Shown here piece after piece: positions 7,551 to 15,222 of a stretch of DNA of 17,728 nucleotides. This DNA is from Chloroflexi bacterium UBA6077 (GTDB lineage: Bacteria; Chloroflexota; UBA6077), in assembly GCA_002436065.1 (NCBI GenBank), contig DIXP01000063.1, forward strand, positions 1-17,728. Reading direction: 5' to 3'. The notes under the pieces are model-generated. The model saw only the letters and a list, made by a program, of their open reading frames with translations, was not told the origin of the DNA and made no database searches. The position numbers were made by a program, and so were the translations under genes. Numbering within the stretch: position 1 is the first letter of the stretch; every line of letters begins with the position of its first letter.

Positions 7551-7700
7551 TGAATAGTCTCATCTCCGAGCCTTCCGCCCTAAGGGCGCAAGCCTATGGG
7601 CGCTGGAGGCCGTTCGCCGAAACGGCGGTTCGCGACTACTGGTCGCGTTCTCGGGTAGGGGAGGAAACGATCCTGCCTCCGCGTGCTTGGAAAGGAGATG
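7551..7700 (+). ncRNA. Structured leader copy 2, candidate Moco riboswitch
   Basis: Identical to the first copy, so it folds the same way: closing stem CATCTCC (7561-7567) with GGAGATG (7694-7700), GCAA tetraloop at 7588-7591, and the CGCGAC/GTCGCG hairpin at 7631-7647. It lies 196 bases upstream of the chosen start of the aldehyde dehydrogenase gene, a spacing close to that of copy 1 (180 bases to its gene). The position suggests control of aldehyde dehydrogenase expression by the same ligand. That enzyme class does not itself use molybdenum cofactor, so the link would be regulatory rather than direct. Confidence 0.6.
7551..7700 (+). repeat. 150-bp perfect direct repeat, copy 2
   Basis: Exact duplicate of 6595-6744. 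The flanks share only AA plus one mismatched base upstream and diverge immediately downstream. Confidence 0.97.
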
Positions 7701-7896
7701 CCTGCTCACCCCTCAGTGGTGGGCCTTGTTCCACGTTGCCTAAACAGCAGCGACGGATAGGCTCATGCGGAGCTGTCTCCTCTTTCTCAGCACCCCGAGA
7801 TTACGTCGATCTATAGCCATACATCCCCGCGGCATTTGGCGATTCCAGGCAAGGGGCCGCAACAAGACCATGTTGAGGACGAAGGAGACACCAGAA
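7701..7896 (+). other. Leader between structured element 2 and aldehyde dehydrogenase 1
   Basis: I see no gene and no convincing hairpin with a T-run. AAGGAG at 7882-7887 lies 9 bases before the GTG at 7897 and decides that start. Confidence 0.5.
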
Positions 7897-9354
7897 GTGG
7901 AATCGAACAGCGTGCGTGAAGTCCGGATGTACATCGATGGAGAGTGGAGACCGGCGCGAACCGGCCGGAGGTTCGAGGTCCGAAATCCGGCCACCGGGGA
8001 GTTGCTGGCCCATGTGGCCGACGGCGATCGCGAGGACGCCCGGGCAGCCATCACAGCAGCTCACGAGGCATTCCCCCTTTGGGCGAACACCCCAGCAGAA
8101 CAGCGCGCCCGGCTGCTGATGAGGGCCGCCAATCTGATCGAGCAACACCAGGAGAAGTTGGCAACTACACTGACCGTGGAGAACGGGAAGCCCCTGGCGG
8201 AAGCCCGGGTCGAGATCGCGCAAACGGCCAGCTTCCTTCAGTGGAATGCCGAGGAAGCCCGGCGCATATATGGTCGAGTGATCCCTCCAGCCGCGCCGAA
8301 CCGGCGAATACTCACCTTCCGGCAGCCTGTGGGGGTAGTAGCTGCGATAACCCCCTGGAACTTCCCCGCCAGCATGGTAACTCGGAAGCTGGGACCCGCC
8401 CTGGCTGCCGGTTGCACCACCATCCTGCGTCCAGCCAGGGCGACTCCTCTCGTCACGGCGGAGATCTTCGAGCTGCTGGCCCTCGCGGGCTTGCCTAAGG
8501 GCGTGGTGAACCTTGTGACGGGCACCAATTCGGCGGGCATGGGCGAGGAGTTCGCCACCAACCCCCAGGTGCGGAAGCTCACCTTCACCGGCTCGACCGA
8601 GGTGGGAAAGCAACTGTTGGCTCTGACGGCAGGCACGGTGAAGCGAGTCTCCATGGAGTTGGGAGGCCACGCGCCCTTCCTGGTCTTCGAAGACGCCGAT
8701 CTGGACCTTGCGGCGCGCTCGGTAATAGCCTCCCGGTTCCGCAATGGCGGCCAGACCTGCATATGCACCAACCGCGTCCTGGTCCAGCGCAAGGTGCTCG
8801 AGGCCTTCTCCGAGAAAGTCGCCGCGCTCGCCAAGGGAATCCGCGTGGGGAACGGGCTCGACCCCGAGGTACAGATGGGTCCGTTGATCGACGGCCGCGG
8901 CATCGAGAAAGCCACCAGGCATGTGGAGGATGCCCAGGCCAAGGGTGCTCGCATTCTGGCAGGCGGCAAGCCCGCGAAGGTTAGCGGTGACCTCAAGGGT
9001 CACTTCTATGAGCCAACTGTTCTGGCGGAAGCAACCACGGACATGCTGATTATGCACGAAGAGACCTTCGGCCCCGTACTTCCGATCATGGCCTTCGATA
9101 CAGAGGAGGAGGCCATCCGCCTGGCCAACGATACCCCTTACGGCTTGGCCGCCTACTTCTTCACGCGAGACGTGGGTAGGATTTTCCGGGTGAGCGAGCA
9201 GTTGGAGTACGGCATCATCGGCGCCAACGACCCTGCACCTGTGGGCCCTCACATCCCCTTCGGAGGAGTCAAAGAGAGCGGCATGGGCCGCGAGGCAGGA
9301 ACGGACGGCATGGAGGGCTTCCTCGAAGTGAAGTCGGTGTCGATAGGCATCTAG
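7897..9354 (+). CDS. NAD(P)-dependent aldehyde dehydrogenase 1 (succinate-semialdehyde-dehydrogenase-like)
   Basis: Cytosolic enzyme oxidising an aldehyde to the acid with NAD or NADP. The start is GTG 7897: AAGGAG precedes it by 9 bases and the resulting 485 residues fit the family. The longer frame from 7765 adds a basic, unconserved stretch. Active-site residues are Asn155 (ITPWNFP), Glu254 (MELGGHAPF) and Cys288 (NGGQTCICTNR), with EETFGPVLP and PFGGVKESGMGREAG later. The double-Cys loop and MELGGxAPF resemble the GabD branch. Unusually, the coenzyme-site motif LKPAE/S reads LRPAR here (Arg178, Arg181), so the canonical Lys is replaced. It is expressed behind structured leader 2 and closed by a strong hairpin 6 bases after its stop. 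The substrate is not certain. Confidence 0.9.
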   Translation: MESNSVREVRMYIDGEWRPARTGRRFEVRNPATGELLAHVADGDREDARAAITAAHEAFPLWANTPAEQRARLLMRAANLIEQHQEKLATTLTVENGKPLAEARVEIAQTASFLQWNAEEARRIYGRVIPPAAPNRRILTFRQPVGVVAAITPWNFPASMVTRKLGPALAAGCTTILRPARATPLVTAEIFELLALAGLPKGVVNLVTGTNSAGMGEEFATNPQVRKLTFTGSTEVGKQLLALTAGTVKRVSMELGGHAPFLVFEDADLDLAARSVIASRFRNGGQTCICTNRVLVQRKVLEAFSEKVAALAKGIRVGNGLDPEVQMGPLIDGRGIEKATRHVEDAQAKGARILAGGKPAKVSGDLKGHFYEPTVLAEATTDMLIMHEETFGPVLPIMAFDTEEEAIRLANDTPYGLAAYFFTRDVGRIFRVSEQLEYGIIGANDPAPVGPHIPFGGVKESGMGREAGTDGMEGFLEVKSVSIGI

Positions 9355-9360
9355 CCCGTC

Positions 9361-9410
9361 GCCTGGTCGCTGCCCAGCGTTGTGTGGTGTGGCGCTGGCA
9401 GCGACCAGGC
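9361..9410 (+). terminator. Large hairpin after aldehyde dehydrogenase 1
   Basis: GCCTGGTCGCTGCC (9361-9374) pairs perfectly with GGCAGCGACCAGGC (9397-9410). AGCG/CGCT extends the stem after one bulged C, giving about 18 bp. It starts 6 bases after the stop codon. There is no T-run, so it may act as a Rho-assisted or 3'-stabilising structure rather than a classical terminator. Confidence 0.65.
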
Positions 9411-9476
9411 ATAGCTACCACGCGACCCTCAGGGAAGAGTCACCAAGTCCTACGATTCCAGGAGGACACGAAGTAG

Positions 9477-10301
9477 GTGTGGAGTCTGTACAACGATCTG
9501 ATCGCCGCGATCCCGACTGACCTTCGGGTGTCCGACTGTCTGATGGGATTACACTGGATCCTTATTCGCTCCGCAAGTACCGGGGTAGTCATGACACCGC
9601 GCGAGGGCGAGTCGAGCATAGAACTAGCGGGCAAGATAACGGATATGCCGGTGCGCCAGTTGGCCGGTTATGTGAAGTCCTGGAACAGCTTCGAAGCATC
9701 TCTGGGGCTAGCGGCCATCAACTCGGCGCTGAATACACCGGAGCGCGTAGAAAGTCTAGCAGGGTGCTCGATGGCCAGTCTGCCGCAGGATCCCGCCTTC
9801 GATCGCTTCACAGAGAGGATCTGTGGGAAGAGAGTCGCGGTCATCGGACACTTCCCCAAGGTGGAGTCTCTAGCTGAGATCTGCCAGCTAACAGTCCTGG
9901 AACGGCATCCCCAACAGGGCGATCTACCGGATCCAGCGTGCGAGTTCGTCTTGCCCGAGCAGGACCTCGTTTTCGTCACCGCCACCACCATCGCGAACAA
10001 GACCTTGCCACGGCTCCTGGAGCTGAGCCGGCAGGCCCTCGTCGTGCTGGTGGGCCCCAGCACCCCTTTGACACCCATTCTGTTCGACTACGGCGTCGAC
10101 GTCCTGGCGGGGACCGTAGTGGTTCAGCCTCAAACCCTCTGGCGAGTTGTACAGGAGGGGGGCTGCCACGAAATCTTCCGCAATGGTGGCCAGAGGGTCC
10201 AGTTGGGCAGAGATGAGTGCTGCCCGCTCGCCGAACCCCCATCACCTGCCTGGGAAACCAACGCTCGGGAACTCGGTCGTCGGAGAGAGCGAGAACGATA
10301 A
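9477..10301 (+). CDS. DUF4213/DUF364 protein (putative heavy-metal chelation domain)
   Basis: The function is unproven. The family is described as putative heavy-metal chelation and is often found beside metal or siderophore importers. The 274 residues have a DUF4213-like N-terminal part (about 5-90) and a DUF364 domain (about 95-245): GKRVAVIGHFP (117-127), LTVLERHPQQGDLPD (138-152), TATTIANKTLPRLLEL (168-183) and VGPSTPLTPILFDYGVDVLAG (192-212). The start is GTG 9477, with AGGAGG at 9460-9465 and a slightly long 11-base spacing. A Cys pair near the C-terminus (CCPLAEPP, about 248) and a charged Arg-rich tail extend past the domain. It lies 33 bases before the permease gene on the same strand, so it probably belongs to the importer operon and may help take up or handle the transported metal. 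Confidence 0.82.
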   Translation: MWSLYNDLIAAIPTDLRVSDCLMGLHWILIRSASTGVVMTPREGESSIELAGKITDMPVRQLAGYVKSWNSFEASLGLAAINSALNTPERVESLAGCSMASLPQDPAFDRFTERICGKRVAVIGHFPKVESLAEICQLTVLERHPQQGDLPDPACEFVLPEQDLVFVTATTIANKTLPRLLELSRQALVVLVGPSTPLTPILFDYGVDVLAGTVVVQPQTLWRVVQEGGCHEIFRNGGQRVQLGRDECCPLAEPPSPAWETNARELGRRRERER

Positions 10302-10334
10302 AGTGAAGATGGAGGGCCTCACCAGCAGCATGGG

Positions 10335-11354
10335 GTGCGTGTGATGAGACGGCTTCCCTACTCCGCCATCGTGCTGAACCTGGGCATCCTATTTGTAGCC
10401 GTCTTTGTCGGCTCTTTCATGCTGGGGCGCTATCCGATCCCGCCCAAGGAGCTGTTCCTCATCCCAATATCGAAGGTCGTGCCCATCGAACAGTACTGGA
10501 CGGACCAGTTCGCGACGGTCCTGTTCAACATACGGCTGCCGCGGATCGTCCTTGCCTGTCTCGTGGGCTGCTGCCTCTCTGCTGCCGGCGCAGCCTATCA
10601 GGGCATCTTTCAGAACCCCATGGCGGCACCCGATATCCTTGGCGCCTCCGCGGGCGCGGCCTTTGGCGCCGCGCTGGCGATTCTCCACGGTGGAAGCAGC
10701 CAGGTCATCACCCTGAGCGCCTTCTGCTTCGGCCTGATCACCGTCGCGCTGGTCTATGCCATCAGCGAGAACACCCAGGGAAAGAGGGTACTGGGACTGA
10801 TCCTGTCGGGCATTATGGTCAGCTCGCTATTTTCCGCGGGCACATCCTTTATCAAACTGGTGGCCGACCCCTATAACCAGCTTCCCGCCATCACCTACTG
10901 GCTGATGGGCAGCCTGGCAGGAGCGGATCTCGGCGATGTCCAGTTCGCGGTTTTCCCCATGGCGGCGGGTCTCATTCCTCTGCTCCTTCTGAGGTGGAGA
11001 ATCAACGTCCTGACCATGGGCGATGACGAGGCGAGAAGCATGGGCGTCAATTCCAGACAGGTGCGGATAATCGTGATTGTATGCGCTACCCTCGTCACAG
11101 CCGCCAGCGTATCGGTCAGCGGCATGATCGGCTGGGTAGGTCTGGTCATCCCCCATCTCTCCAGAAGGCTTGTGGGAAGCAACTACAAGCATCTGATGCC
11201 CGCCACCATGCTGTCCGGTGCCATCTTCCTGCTGCTGGTGGACGATGTCTCGAGAAACCTGCTTGCCACGGAGATCCCCCTGGGAATACTCACTGCCTTC
11301 ATCGGCGCCCCCTTCTTCATCTATCTGATCACGAGAAAGGGGGAGGCATATTGA
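10335..11354 (+). CDS. FecCD/BtuC-type ABC importer permease
   Basis: Inner-membrane permease of a type II metal or metal-chelate importer, with about ten hydrophobic segments predicted across the protein. Family motifs are IRLPRIVLACLVGCCLSAAG, YQGIFQNPMAAPDILGASAG, the EAA-like coupling region MGDDEARSMGVN, and VSGMIGWVGLVIPHLSRRL near the C-terminus. Three starts are possible: GTG 10335, GTG 10341 and ATG 10344. ATG 10344 fits best after GGGG at 10332-10335, giving 336 residues, so the true start may be 9 bases inside the given coordinates. The stop overlaps the ATPase start (TTGA). Related importers carry haem, B12, ferric siderophores or, in the Haemophilus MolBCA type, molybdate and tungstate. 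The Mo-enzyme setting makes a molybdenum or tungsten substrate plausible but unproven. Confidence 0.92.
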   Translation: MRVMRRLPYSAIVLNLGILFVAVFVGSFMLGRYPIPPKELFLIPISKVVPIEQYWTDQFATVLFNIRLPRIVLACLVGCCLSAAGAAYQGIFQNPMAAPDILGASAGAAFGAALAILHGGSSQVITLSAFCFGLITVALVYAISENTQGKRVLGLILSGIMVSSLFSAGTSFIKLVADPYNQLPAITYWLMGSLAGADLGDVQFAVFPMAAGLIPLLLLRWRINVLTMGDDEARSMGVNSRQVRIIVIVCATLVTAASVSVSGMIGWVGLVIPHLSRRLVGSNYKHLMPATMLSGAIFLLLVDDVSRNLLATEIPLGILTAFIGAPFFIYLITRKGEAY

Positions 11355-12154
11355 GCATTACGGTTTCCGGCCTCAGCTTCAGCTACGGAGAGCGGCTTGT
11401 CCTGGACGATGTCGGCTTCACCGCGAAAGACGGTCAACTGCTGTCTGTCCTGGGGCCAAACGGGGTCGGAAAGAGCACTCTTTTCCGGTGCATACTCGGC
11501 CTGCTGAAGGGATACAGGGGACAGGTCGCGATAAACGGCATGGATATCAAGGGGCTTGGCATCAGAGACATGGCGAGGCTGATCGCCTATATCCCCCAGT
11601 CTCACTACCCATCCTTCAACTTCAGCGTGTTCGACATGGTGCTCATGGGTACCACGGTCCAGCTATCTTCCATCTCCACGCCAGGGAAAAGACAGATGGC
11701 GCTTGTAGAGGCGGCGTTGGAAAGGCTGGGGATCTCCCACCTGAAAAACCGCGGCTATACCAGAATAAGCGGTGGTGAACGGCAGCTTGCCCTGATTGCC
11801 CGAGCCCTGGTGCAGAAGGCTAAGGTTCTCATCCTGGACGAGCCCACGGCGAATCTGGATTTCGGCAATCAGATTCGCGTCTTGACTGAGGTCAGGTCTC
11901 TGGCAAGGGAGGGATACACGGTCATCCAGTCAACCCACAACCCGGATCAGACCTTCCTCTTCTCGGACAGCGTGCTGGCCCTGAAGGCCGGCAGGGTTCT
12001 GGCGAACGGCGCACCGAGGGAGGTCATCAATGGAGAGCTGATGCAAGCCCTCTACGGTGTGGACATTGAGGTCCAGAGTCTCTACGAAGACAAGGTAAGG
12101 ATCTGCATTCCAAAGAGCGCCATCAAAGACCACGACCGTTCAATCCAATCATAG
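11351..12154 (+). CDS. ABC importer ATP-binding protein (FecE/BtuD-type)
   Basis: Cytoplasmic ATPase that drives the adjacent permease. The start is TTG 11351: GGGAGG lies just upstream, the codon overlaps the permease stop by 4 bases, and the family sequence SITVSGLSFSYG begins right there. The 267 residues show Walker A GPNGVGKST (35-43), Q-loop Gln83 (IAYIPQSH), signature ISGGE (139-143, a variant of LSGGQ), Walker B VLILDEPT (159-166), the D-loop ANLD, and the H-loop His196 (STHNPDQ). The overlap implies coupled translation and a fixed ratio to the permease. Nothing in the sequence identifies the substrate. Confidence 0.95.
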   Translation: MSITVSGLSFSYGERLVLDDVGFTAKDGQLLSVLGPNGVGKSTLFRCILGLLKGYRGQVAINGMDIKGLGIRDMARLIAYIPQSHYPSFNFSVFDMVLMGTTVQLSSISTPGKRQMALVEAALERLGISHLKNRGYTRISGGERQLALIARALVQKAKVLILDEPTANLDFGNQIRVLTEVRSLAREGYTVIQSTHNPDQTFLFSDSVLALKAGRVLANGAPREVINGELMQALYGVDIEVQSLYEDKVRICIPKSAIKDHDRSIQS

Positions 12155-12188
12155 CTACTTGGTTAATAGCAGGAAAGGAATGTTCCCA

Positions 12189-13442
12189 ATGGAAAAACGA
12201 CCCCTAGCCATGCTTCTCGCGGCTTGCTTGGTCATGTCAATGGTGATTGCCTGCGGCAGCAGTGCTGGAACAAGCGCGCCCCCACCCGCGGCAACGCAGA
12301 GCCAGGCGCCCGCAACCGCCGCGCCCGCAACCATTGCCCCCACAACCGCCGCGCCCGCAACCATTGCCCCCACAACCACCGCACCCCAGGTCGCCAAGCC
12401 CGAGGCCGCTACGCCCCAGGCTTCGGCAAACGCTGGAGAGCAGACGACCGTCGTCTTCACCGACTCCGCCGGGCGCAAGGTAGAGGTCCCGAAGAACATA
12501 ACCCGTATAGCCTCCTCCGGCCCCCTTGCGCAGATGGTGATCTTTGCGCTGGCTCCCGAGAAATTCGTGGGCCTTGCCGGTAGTTGGCTCCCCGAAGCCG
12601 AGCAGTTCATAACGACGGAGTACTACCATCTGCCCGTCCTCGGTCAGCTCTATGGCACCAGCAGTAGCACCCTGAATCTGGAGGAAATCGCGAGAGTCGG
12701 CCCCCAAGTCGTCATAGACATCGGTGAAGCTAAGGCCACCATCGTGGAGGACATGGACAAGATTCAGCAGCAGTTGGGTATCCCCGCAGTCCACATCGGA
12801 GCCACTACCAAGACCATGCCGGACGCCTACCGGAAGCTGGGCCAGCTTCTCGGCAAGGAGAAAGATGCCGAGGTCCTGGCGCAGTACCTTGAAAAGGTGT
12901 ACAGCGACACTCTCAAGATCGTGAACACCGTGGGCGAGTCCGGTAAAGCAAGACTGCTGTATTGCCTGGGCGACAAGGGCATCAATGTGATTGCCAAGAA
13001 TTCCTATCACGCGGAAGTGATCGATCTGGTTGGCAACAATGTCGCCGTTGTTGAGAACCCCTCCTCCAAGGGCACCGGCAACGAGGTCGACATGGAACAA
13101 ATACTCCTGTGGGATCCCGACGTCATCCTCTTTGCCCCTGATAGTATTTACGGCACCGTGGCGAGCAATGCTACCTGGCAGAACATCAGCGCTATCAAGA
13201 ACAAGAAGTACTATGAGGTACCTTCTGCCCCCTACAACTGGATGGGTTTCCCACCCTCGATCAACCGCTACATGGGCCTGATCTGGGTTACTGAGCTTCT
13301 GTACCCAGAAGTAGCGGACTACGATGTTCACAAGGAAGCCGTGAAATACTATGAGCTGTTCTACCACGGCAAACTGACGGATGCTCAGTTCAATACCCTT
13401 GTGGCAAATTCCCTGGGGCGCGCTGACGTGACCTCGGAGTAA
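12189..13442 (+). CDS. ABC importer solute-binding lipoprotein (FecB/BtuF-type)
   Basis: Extracytoplasmic binding protein for the permease/ATPase pair. ATG 12189 is chosen over TTG 12159 and ATG 12180 because AAAGGA (12174-12179) is 9 bases ahead and a standard lipoprotein signal follows: KR, a hydrophobic core, and lipobox VIAC with lipidated Cys22. An Ala/Pro/Thr-rich linker (about 23-80) contains a tandem 10-residue repeat. The periplasmic-binding fold follows, with FTDSAGRKVEVPKNITRIA, a long central helix region, and NWMGFPPSINRYMGLIW near the C-terminus, typical of metal- or chelate-binding members. The gene is 34 bases after the ATPase and probably ends the operon. The 417 residues are normal length once the linker is discounted. 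Confidence 0.9.
   Translation: MEKRPLAMLLAACLVMSMVIACGSSAGTSAPPPAATQSQAPATAAPATIAPTTAAPATIAPTTTAPQVAKPEAATPQASANAGEQTTVVFTDSAGRKVEVPKNITRIASSGPLAQMVIFALAPEKFVGLAGSWLPEAEQFITTEYYHLPVLGQLYGTSSSTLNLEEIARVGPQVVIDIGEAKATIVEDMDKIQQQLGIPAVHIGATTKTMPDAYRKLGQLLGKEKDAEVLAQYLEKVYSDTLKIVNTVGESGKARLLYCLGDKGINVIAKNSYHAEVIDLVGNNVAVVENPSSKGTGNEVDMEQILLWDPDVILFAPDSIYGTVASNATWQNISAIKNKKYYEVPSAPYNWMGFPPSINRYMGLIWVTELLYPEVADYDVHKEAVKYYELFYHGKLTDAQFNTLVANSLGRADVTSE
12318..12377 (+). repeat. Two perfect 30-bp tandem units in the lipoprotein linker
   Basis: The unit 12318-12347 is repeated exactly at 12348-12377, with a partial third unit just upstream (12306-12317). Each unit encodes ten residues of the APATIAPT type. 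It lengthens the flexible tether between the lipid anchor and the binding domain and may vary in copy number by slippage. Confidence 0.95.
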
Positions 13443-13502
13443 AGAACTTAGCAGGATATCCCGTGTGGCTAAATGCGTCGTTCCGCAATTTCTGTGATGT
13501 AG

Positions 13503-13523
13503 GGCTGGGGCTTGTCCCCAGCC
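13503..13523 (+). terminator. 8-bp GC-rich hairpin after the importer operon
   Basis: GGCTGGGG (13503-13510) pairs perfectly with CCCCAGCC (13516-13523) around CTTGT. It lies 61 bases after the lipoprotein stop. No T-run follows. It may terminate the importer transcript. Confidence 0.5.
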
Positions 13524-13548
13524 GCCTCGCAGCCGACATGAACCGGGC

Positions 13549-13569
13549 GGAAGGGGATAAACCTCTTCC
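13549..13569 (+). other. Second hairpin in the leader of aldehyde dehydrogenase 2
   Basis: GGAAGGGG (13549-13556) pairs with CCTCTTCC (13562-13569), with one G-T pair and a 5-base loop. It sits 60 bases before the ATG. GATATCCC occurs on both sides of the two hairpins (13456-13463 and 13596-13603). This could be a regulatory leader or chance; no known riboswitch class is recognised here. Confidence 0.3.
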
Positions 13570-13628
13570 CTACTTCAGGAACGATGCACTAACGAGATAT
13601 CCCAATATGGTGTAGGAGACATGCCATC

Positions 13629-15110
13629 ATGCAAGAACAGGCGACACCCCGAGAGTTGATGCTGATCGACGGCAAGCAGACGCCAGGCGCGAGCGGCAAT
13701 TTCATACCGGTGGAAAACCCCTCGAAGAGGGGCACGATCGTAGCGGAGGTCCCCTCGGCCAGTGAGGTCGACGTGGACGTTGCCGTGAAAGCGGCCGCGA
13801 GGGCTTTCGAGACGTGGAAGAAGATGCCGGCACGAGAGCGTGGCAAGCTGCTGCTGAAGATCGCGGATGCTGTGGACGCGGGAAGCGAGGAGATCGCCCG
13901 TACAATTGCCCAGGAAAACGGCAACGCTATCCGCACCCAGTCTCGTCCCGAGGTGAAGAACACCAGTGACCAGTTCCGGTATTTCGGAGGTCTGGCCAGC
14001 GAGATAAAGGGCACCACTTACCCTACCGGCGAAGACGTCTTTACCTACACCAGGAGGGAACCGTTGGGCGTCGTCGCGGGCCTGGTACCCTGGAATGTAC
14101 CCGTGATGCTGGCCGCGTGCAAGATCGCTCCCGCGTTAGCCGCGGGCAACACCATCGTCGTGAAGGCAGCCTCGGATGCACCTATAGGCACTCTCAAGAT
14201 GGCGAAGATCGCCGATAAGTTCTTGCCTCCAGGGGTGCTGAACGTGATTACCGGGCCTGGCCAGGAGTGCGGCATGGCCCTGGTCAATCACCCTCTGATA
14301 AGAAAGATCTCCTTGACTGGATCGACGGAGGTCGGGAAGCTGCTGCTACATGCCGCGGCGGATCGCATCATCCCATCGACGTCGGAGCTGGGTGGAAAGA
14401 ACCCTCAGATCGTGTTTCCAGATGCCGATAAGGACTACGTCGTAGACGGCGTCATCGACGCCGTTCGCTTCGCCCGCCAGGGACAATCCTGCACTTCCGG
14501 CTCCAGGATCTACGTCCACAAGTCCATTTTCGACTCATTCCTTCAGAGACTGGTCACCAGAGTCAAGAAGCTGAAGGTGGGTGATCCCCTCGACGAAGCA
14601 ACCGACATGGGAGCGATCACGAGCCGCAGGCAATTCGAAAAGGTTTGCGCCTACATCGAAGAGGGCATGAAGCGGGAGGGTGTTCGCCTTTTATGCGGTG
14701 GACTGCCGCCAAAAGAAGGGCCCCTGGCCGAAGGTTACTACATAGAGCCCACGATCTTCGCATGCAACCATGACAACTGGCGGCTCGCCAGGGAGGAGAT
14801 CTTCGGACCGGTCGTCGTGGCCATACCGTGGGAGGACGAAGGAGAAGTCATCGAGATGGCCAACGACACCAACTACGGCCTGGCCGCCTTCGTGTGGACG
14901 CACGACGCCGCGAAGGGGATGCGCGTCGCTCACTCCATAAATGCAGGCTGGATCCTGGTTAATCGCGGAGGGGCCCAGATCCTGGGCCAGCCGTACGGCG
15001 GGATGAAGGAAAGCGGTCTCGGCCGCGAGAATTCCCTGGAGGGCCTCCTGGAGAGCTACACCGAAATCAAGAGCATCATGGTGAATCTGGCTTTCCCGCC
15101 TAAGGGGTAG
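13629..15110 (+). CDS. NAD(P)-dependent aldehyde dehydrogenase 2
   Basis: A 493-residue member of the aldehyde dehydrogenase superfamily, oxidising an aldehyde to the acid. ATG 13629 is used because AGGAG at 13614-13618 lies 10 bases upstream; ATG 13621 would be too close. Catalytic residues are Asn156 (LVPWNVPVML), Glu253 (SELGGKNPQIVF) and Cys288 (RQGQSCTSGSR), with the coenzyme Lys179 (VVKAASDAP), EEIFGPVVV, and YGGMKESGLGRE near the end. Unlike dehydrogenase 1 it keeps the usual lysine and belongs to a clearly different subfamily (SCTSGSR loop rather than TCICTNR). It has no copy of the 150-bp leader. Downstream it converges with the formate dehydrogenase gene across a strong inverted repeat. 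The physiological aldehyde is unknown. Confidence 0.92.
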   Translation: MQEQATPRELMLIDGKQTPGASGNFIPVENPSKRGTIVAEVPSASEVDVDVAVKAAARAFETWKKMPARERGKLLLKIADAVDAGSEEIARTIAQENGNAIRTQSRPEVKNTSDQFRYFGGLASEIKGTTYPTGEDVFTYTRREPLGVVAGLVPWNVPVMLAACKIAPALAAGNTIVVKAASDAPIGTLKMAKIADKFLPPGVLNVITGPGQECGMALVNHPLIRKISLTGSTEVGKLLLHAAADRIIPSTSELGGKNPQIVFPDADKDYVVDGVIDAVRFARQGQSCTSGSRIYVHKSIFDSFLQRLVTRVKKLKVGDPLDEATDMGAITSRRQFEKVCAYIEEGMKREGVRLLCGGLPPKEGPLAEGYYIEPTIFACNHDNWRLAREEIFGPVVVAIPWEDEGEVIEMANDTNYGLAAFVWTHDAAKGMRVAHSINAGWILVNRGGAQILGQPYGGMKESGLGRENSLEGLLESYTEIKSIMVNLAFPPKG

Positions 15111-15126
15111 TAACGGGAACATTGGA

Positions 15127-15164
15127 GGCGCGGCGAATCTGGTCAGGAGAGGATTCGCCGCGCC
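15127..15164. terminator. Bidirectional hairpin between convergent genes
   Basis: GGCGCGGCGAATC (15127-15139) pairs perfectly over 13 bp with GATTCGCCGCGCC (15152-15164), loop 12 bases. It lies 16 bases after the aldehyde dehydrogenase 2 stop and 58 bases after the formate dehydrogenase stop on the other strand, so it could serve both. There is no T-run on either side. Confidence 0.65.
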
Positions 15165-15222
15165 AAGACCGATCCGTGAAAGGGCTAGTTTCGGGGCGCT
15201 CCGGTGGCACCGCCTCTAACGA

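Noticed and set aside
6595..7700. Insertion sequence or MITE explaining the 150-bp repeat
   Set aside because: No terminal inverted repeats beyond the RNA closing stem, no target-site duplication, and the element is a compact multi-hairpin RNA placed just after a promoter.
7765..7896. Longer N-terminus for aldehyde dehydrogenase 1 from the start at 7765
   Set aside because: The extra 44 residues are basic and unlike the family, and a good ribosome site precedes GTG 7897.
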